A stretch of DNA of 64,000 nt, taken from CAYZJV01 sp964473245 (GTDB lineage: Bacteria; Spirochaetota; Spirochaetia; Sphaerochaetales; Sphaerochaetaceae). The DNA lies in assembly GCA_964473245.1 (NCBI GenBank), contig CAYYOL010000002.1, positions 49,026-113,025 on the forward strand, written 5' to 3'. The translations under genes and the position numbers were made by a program. The notes below the pieces were generated by a model. That model had not been told where the DNA came from, did not search any database, and saw nothing but the letters and a program-made list of their open reading frames with translations. Shown here in pieces: positions 61,001-64,000 of this stretch (positions within the stretch are counted from its first letter, which is position 1; each line of letters begins with the position of its first letter).

Positions 61001-61783
61001 ATGTTGGCAAAGAGAATCATCCCTTGTCTCGATGTGCGAGATGGAAGAACAGTGAAAGGGGTAAACTTCGTGAATCTTCGCGATGCAGGAGATGCAGTTG
61101 AGCTTGCTTCGTTGTATGCTCAACAGGGAGCTGACGAGCTGACCTTCCTTGATATTACCGCCACAGTAGAGAACCGAAACACATTCACCGATCTGGTGAG
61201 ACGGATATCCGAGGTGATCGATATTCCATTCACCGTGGGAGGTGGGATACGGAGTGTTTCTGATGTCGGGGCACTACTGGAGGCCGGTGCGGACAAGATC
61301 TCAGTGAACAGCATGGCGGTTCGACAGCCATCTATCATCGATGAGCTCGCTCGCGAATTCGGTTCACAGTGTGTGGTGTGTGCCATCGATGTCCGTTCCA
61401 ACAAGACTTTTAACGGCACAGGAGCGGTTGGATGGGAGGTTACCATTGCAGGGGGGAGTATCCCCACCGGAAAGGAGGCTCTGCACTGGGCCCGGGAAGC
61501 CGAGGATCGTGGAGCGGGTGAGATTTTGCTCACATCCATGGATCACGATGGAACCAAAGGTGGTTTTGCTCTTGAACTTACGAGAAGATTCAGCGAAAAT
61601 CTCCACACACCGATCATTGCTTCGGGTGGTGCAGGTACCATGGAGCATTTTGTCGATGTGTTCACCACCGGTGGAGCCGATGCAGCACTCGCCGCATCGA
61701 TTTTCCATTTTCGTGAGATCGACATACCGGAACTGAAGATTTTTTTGGCGAATCATGATATACCTATACGCCTGAACCGTTGA
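61001..61783 (+). CDS. hisF: Imidazole glycerol phosphate synthase, cyclase subunit
   Basis: 260 residues from ATG 61001 after GAGGAG; a longer frame reaching into hisA is rejected. Catalytic D11 in IIPCLDVRDGRTVKG and the second aspartate in VVCAIDVRSN, with VGGGIRSVSD and IASGGAGTMEH phosphate sites. Works as a dimer with HisH through an ammonia tunnel. Confidence 0.97.
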   Translation: MLAKRIIPCLDVRDGRTVKGVNFVNLRDAGDAVELASLYAQQGADELTFLDITATVENRNTFTDLVRRISEVIDIPFTVGGGIRSVSDVGALLEAGADKISVNSMAVRQPSIIDELAREFGSQCVVCAIDVRSNKTFNGTGAVGWEVTIAGGSIPTGKEALHWAREAEDRGAGEILLTSMDHDGTKGGFALELTRRFSENLHTPIIASGGAGTMEHFVDVFTTGGADAALAASIFHFREIDIPELKIFLANHDIPIRLNR

Positions 61784-61799
61784 GGTGGAGGAGTTGTCA

Positions 61800-62408
61800 A
61801 TGCAGGTGGACTTTGAAAAGGGAAATGGATTGATTCCGGCAATCGTACAGGATGCCGTGACACGCCGTGTCCTTATGCTCGGATATATGAACGAGGAGGC
61901 ATTCACCATAACGCAGGAGCGGGGGTTGGTCACTTTCTACTCTCGCAGCAGACAAAAGTTGTGGACAAAGGGAGAGACCAGTGGTAACTATCTCACCGTG
62001 CGCGATATCCGCGTGGACTGTGATCATGATACCATTCTTGTTCAGGCCATTCCTGCAGGACCTGTCTGTCATACAGGGAGTGATACCTGTTTTGATGAAG
62101 AGAACGACCCCGACCTCATGACTTCGAGCGAATTCCTCCTCTATCTCGAGCATGTGATCATAGACCGACGAGAACATCCGATTGAGGGTTCATACACGAA
62201 TCATCTATTTTCTCGGGGAATCAACAAGATTGCTCAGAAGGTGGGAGAAGAGGCTGTTGAGCTCGTCATTGAGGCAAAGGATGAAAACAAGCCATTGTTC
62301 CTTGGTGAAGCTGCCGATCTTATGTACCACTTTCTTGTACTTCTCGCTCAGAAGAACATTCGTCTAGAAGAGGTCGTTGAAGTTCTGAAGGGACGGCACT
62401 CCCGGTAG
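61800..62408 (+). CDS. hisI: Phosphoribosyl-AMP cyclohydrolase / phosphoribosyl-ATP pyrophosphatase
   Basis: Bifunctional HisIE, 202 residues from ATG 61800 after GGAGGAG (a GTG at 61785 is weaker). HisI part: MLGYMNEEAF, YSRSRQKLWTKGETSGN, VDCDHDTILVQ with PVCHTGSDTCF metal ligands. HisE part from about 115: INKIAQKVGEEAVELVIEAKD and GEAADLMYHFLVLL. End of the his operon; the CDF gene 12 bases on may still be cotranscribed. Confidence 0.96.
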   Translation: MQVDFEKGNGLIPAIVQDAVTRRVLMLGYMNEEAFTITQERGLVTFYSRSRQKLWTKGETSGNYLTVRDIRVDCDHDTILVQAIPAGPVCHTGSDTCFDEENDPDLMTSSEFLLYLEHVIIDRREHPIEGSYTNHLFSRGINKIAQKVGEEAVELVIEAKDENKPLFLGEAADLMYHFLVLLAQKNIRLEEVVEVLKGRHSR

Positions 62409-62420
62409 CGGAGTCTGTGT

Positions 62421-63353
62421 ATGACCGGTTCCGGACGGAGCGACCATACCAAAACAGGGATGAGAGTCTCGCTTGTCTCAATTATCGCCAGTATTCTGCT
62501 CTCTCTGCTCAAACTTTCGTTCGGTGCAATCGGAAAGTCAGCTGCGCTCATAAGTGATGGAGTCAATTCTCTCAGCGATGTCCTGAGTTATTCGGTCGTC
62601 ATGGGGGGAGTCGCGGCAAGTGACAGAAAAGCCGACAGCAATCACCAGTATGGACATGAGAAGCTCGAGAGTGTCGTTTCGGTGCTTCTGGCCATTGTGA
62701 TATTCGCCACCGCAGTCGGAATTGGCTACCGGGGCATAGTTCAGATACAGAGAATGGATGCTATCTCCATTCCAACTCGCCTTCCACTGATCGGAGCGAT
62801 TGTCTCCATAGGAGCAAAGCTCGTCCTCTGGTTCTATACCCGCAAAAAAGCTCAATCAACGGGGCTCAATTCACTAAAAGCGCTTGCGACCGACCATCTT
62901 TCCGATACGCTCTCATCGGTCGGGGCTCTCATCGGTGTCGCCGGTGCTCGTGCAGGACTTCCCGTACTCGATCCGATTGCTTCGGTAGTCATAGCACTGC
63001 TCATCTTCCGATCCGCATACGAAGTCTTTCGATCTGCGGTCAATGTACTTATGGATGTCTCTGTAGACCACCTGACCCAAGGCAAATTGGAGCAGGCGAT
63101 TCTCGCCAATTCGCAGGTGCAACGTATCGATTTACTTCGTACGAGGAGTGTCGGTGCCGGATTCTTTGTCGAAGCCGAAATCTGTTGCTGCAGAAACATG
63201 AAATTGCATGAGGCTCACGATGTGGCACAGGAGATACACGATCGGATAGAACGGGAATTTCCCAAGGTGCGCCATGTCATGGTTCATACGAATCCCTGTC
63301 CGGGCAATGCCGAGTTCTGTGCAGGGTGCGACGGAGATCGGTCGGACACCTAG
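62421..63353 (+). CDS. Cation diffusion facilitator, Mn-type metal site
   Basis: 310 residues with six helices and a C-terminal cytoplasmic domain (about 215-310, ending HVMVHTNPCPGNAEFCAGC). Metal ligands: TM2 N49-xxx-D53 (SDGVNSLSD) and TM5 D159-xxx-D163 (DHLSD). Zinc carriers usually have His-containing HxxxD pairs; DxxxD in TM5 is linked with manganese in the family, so Mn2+ export is the likeliest role, an inference. QYGHEKLE after TM2 is a family block. GGAG precedes the ATG. Confidence 0.88.
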   Translation: MTGSGRSDHTKTGMRVSLVSIIASILLSLLKLSFGAIGKSAALISDGVNSLSDVLSYSVVMGGVAASDRKADSNHQYGHEKLESVVSVLLAIVIFATAVGIGYRGIVQIQRMDAISIPTRLPLIGAIVSIGAKLVLWFYTRKKAQSTGLNSLKALATDHLSDTLSSVGALIGVAGARAGLPVLDPIASVVIALLIFRSAYEVFRSAVNVLMDVSVDHLTQGKLEQAILANSQVQRIDLLRTRSVGAGFFVEAEICCCRNMKLHEAHDVAQEIHDRIEREFPKVRHVMVHTNPCPGNAEFCAGCDGDRSDT

Positions 63354-63636
63354 GATACGTATCTTCGCTTCTCTTTTCACGTTACGCAATTCCTGCTCTG
63401 TCATAGTTCTCTTTCCTCGTGAAATCTCGATTGGAGAGCACGAAGGTCGATGAACACCAGAGAATTCTTGACATATGGAAAATCATGAGTAGATACTAAA
63501 CCTCTAGGATGTCTCGAACTCGAATGGTATGGATTGGCTTACAATGTATAGAGATGCGTGGTACATGTTTGTATAGTTGGAGGCCCTGACCAATGCACGA
63601 ATCCAGCATCCGTTAACAGTACTGTGAGGAGTGGGT
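63354..63636 (+). promoter_or_regulatory. Largest intergenic region: promoter and long untranslated leader
   Basis: 283 bases without a credible gene. TTGACA (63468-63473), 18-base spacer and GATACT (63492-63497) predict a start near 63504 and a ~130-base leader for the lipoprotein gene. A 10-bp palindrome ACAGTACTGT (63616-63625) directly precedes the GAGGAG ribosome site, and another, GATACGTATC (63354-63363), directly follows the CDF stop. No intrinsic terminator. Confidence 0.5.
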
Positions 63637-64000
63637 ATGAAGAAAGTTGCCATCTCTGTGACTATGCTGATCATGATAAGCCTGGCTTTCACTTCCTGTG
63701 GAACGTTGTTTACTAGTGGTGGGAGTGACTATAGAAGAGGGGTCGCTGCGTATGAAAGCCAAGAGTATGTGACATCGTTGCGATATCTTGCGCAAGCGAT
63801 AGAGACCAACCCGGATCTGACTGAAGCTGTGGAGCTTTTTCCTACGGTCTTCAACGAAGGTACCACATTCTATACTGCTCAAGTTGAAGAGTTCAGTGGA
63901 ATTCTAGATCGTCACGCTGCAGATCGAGTCTCCAATGCCTATGCACAACTGGAAAGTCTGCATGAGAACGCAAAAGCGTCCGGTTTCAGGAATCTGAAGA
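63637..64000 (+). CDS. Lipoprotein with TPR-like region, 5' part
   Basis: Frame open from ATG 63637 (after GAGGAG) to the window end, 121 residues visible. Signal peptide MKKVAISVTMLIMISLAFTS with lipidated C21. The segment YRRGVAAYESQEYVTSLRYL and the following residues fit a tetratricopeptide-like helix pair, and the rest is helical and charged. The 3' end lies outside the window. No family recognised beyond the TPR flavour. Confidence 0.7.
   Translation, partial: MKKVAISVTMLIMISLAFTSCGTLFTSGGSDYRRGVAAYESQEYVTSLRYLAQAIETNPDLTEAVELFPTVFNEGTTFYTAQVEEFSGILDRHAADRVSNAYAQLESLHENAKASGFRNLK

Noticed and set aside
1..64000. tRNA, rRNA, CRISPR, IS elements or prophage
   Set aside because: No cloverleaf, ribosomal, repeat-spacer, transposase or phage structural sequence was recognised; a covariance-model scan would be needed to exclude small RNAs.

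Overview
The window is a densely coded bacterial chromosome segment with about 61 protein genes, two of them cut by the window edges. I see no rRNA, tRNA, CRISPR array or insertion sequence. The host looks like a diderm bacterium with many lipoproteins and outer-membrane barrels. I infer a spirochaete (Spirochaetales), probably free-living and anaerobic. The grounds are the run cdaA-cdaR-acpS-truA-...-priA, whose order I recall from Borrelia, the loose lipoboxes, a standalone [FeFe]-hydrogenase-like sensor operon and a PlpD-like patatin. Species cannot be named from the sequence alone.

Layout. 1-13.6 kb (+): uppP end, ftsK, class IV aminotransferase, DEAD-box helicase, ABC exporter, plsC, a three-gene ECF vitamin transporter, guaA and a catalytically altered E2-like acyltransferase. 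13.7-15.8 kb (-): a YtrA-type GntR regulator with its ABC transporter and a 50-residue membrane protein, under a near-perfect operator. 15.9-21.4 kb: MFS transporter, two-component system, large lipoprotein. 21.4-26.4 kb: PTS EIIA with a CPA2 antiporter, a DUF2156 protein and glmS. 26.5-32.5 kb: envelope proteins of unknown function around pepT. 32.4-39.3 kb: phosphodiesterase, endonuclease IV, a PreP-like protease, and the DRTGG/ATPase/[FeFe]-like operon. 39.4-54.5 kb: glpK, c-di-AMP synthase genes, acpS, truA, uracil-DNA glycosylase, priA, def, fmt, patatin autotransporter, radical SAM, VanZ, class I fumarase, FKBP, yjjG. 54.6-62.4 kb: DUF308 protein, then the complete histidine operon hisGDCBHAF(IE) in enterobacterial gene order, behind a His-codon leader peptide and attenuator. 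62.4-64 kb: cation efflux protein and the start of a lipoprotein gene.

Genes are packed into long operons with 4-17 bp overlaps, and convergent neighbours abut or overlap at their stop codons, leaving no room for intrinsic terminators. At least six transcription units, including glmS, def and the his leader peptide, start with a sigma-70-like -10 box exactly six bases before an ATG that has no Shine-Dalgarno sequence, which predicts leaderless mRNAs. Other notable points are a HisB whose fused phosphatase domain has lost its catalytic residues, an ECF ATPase with one competent and one degenerate ATP site, and a classic ribosome-mediated attenuator for his.
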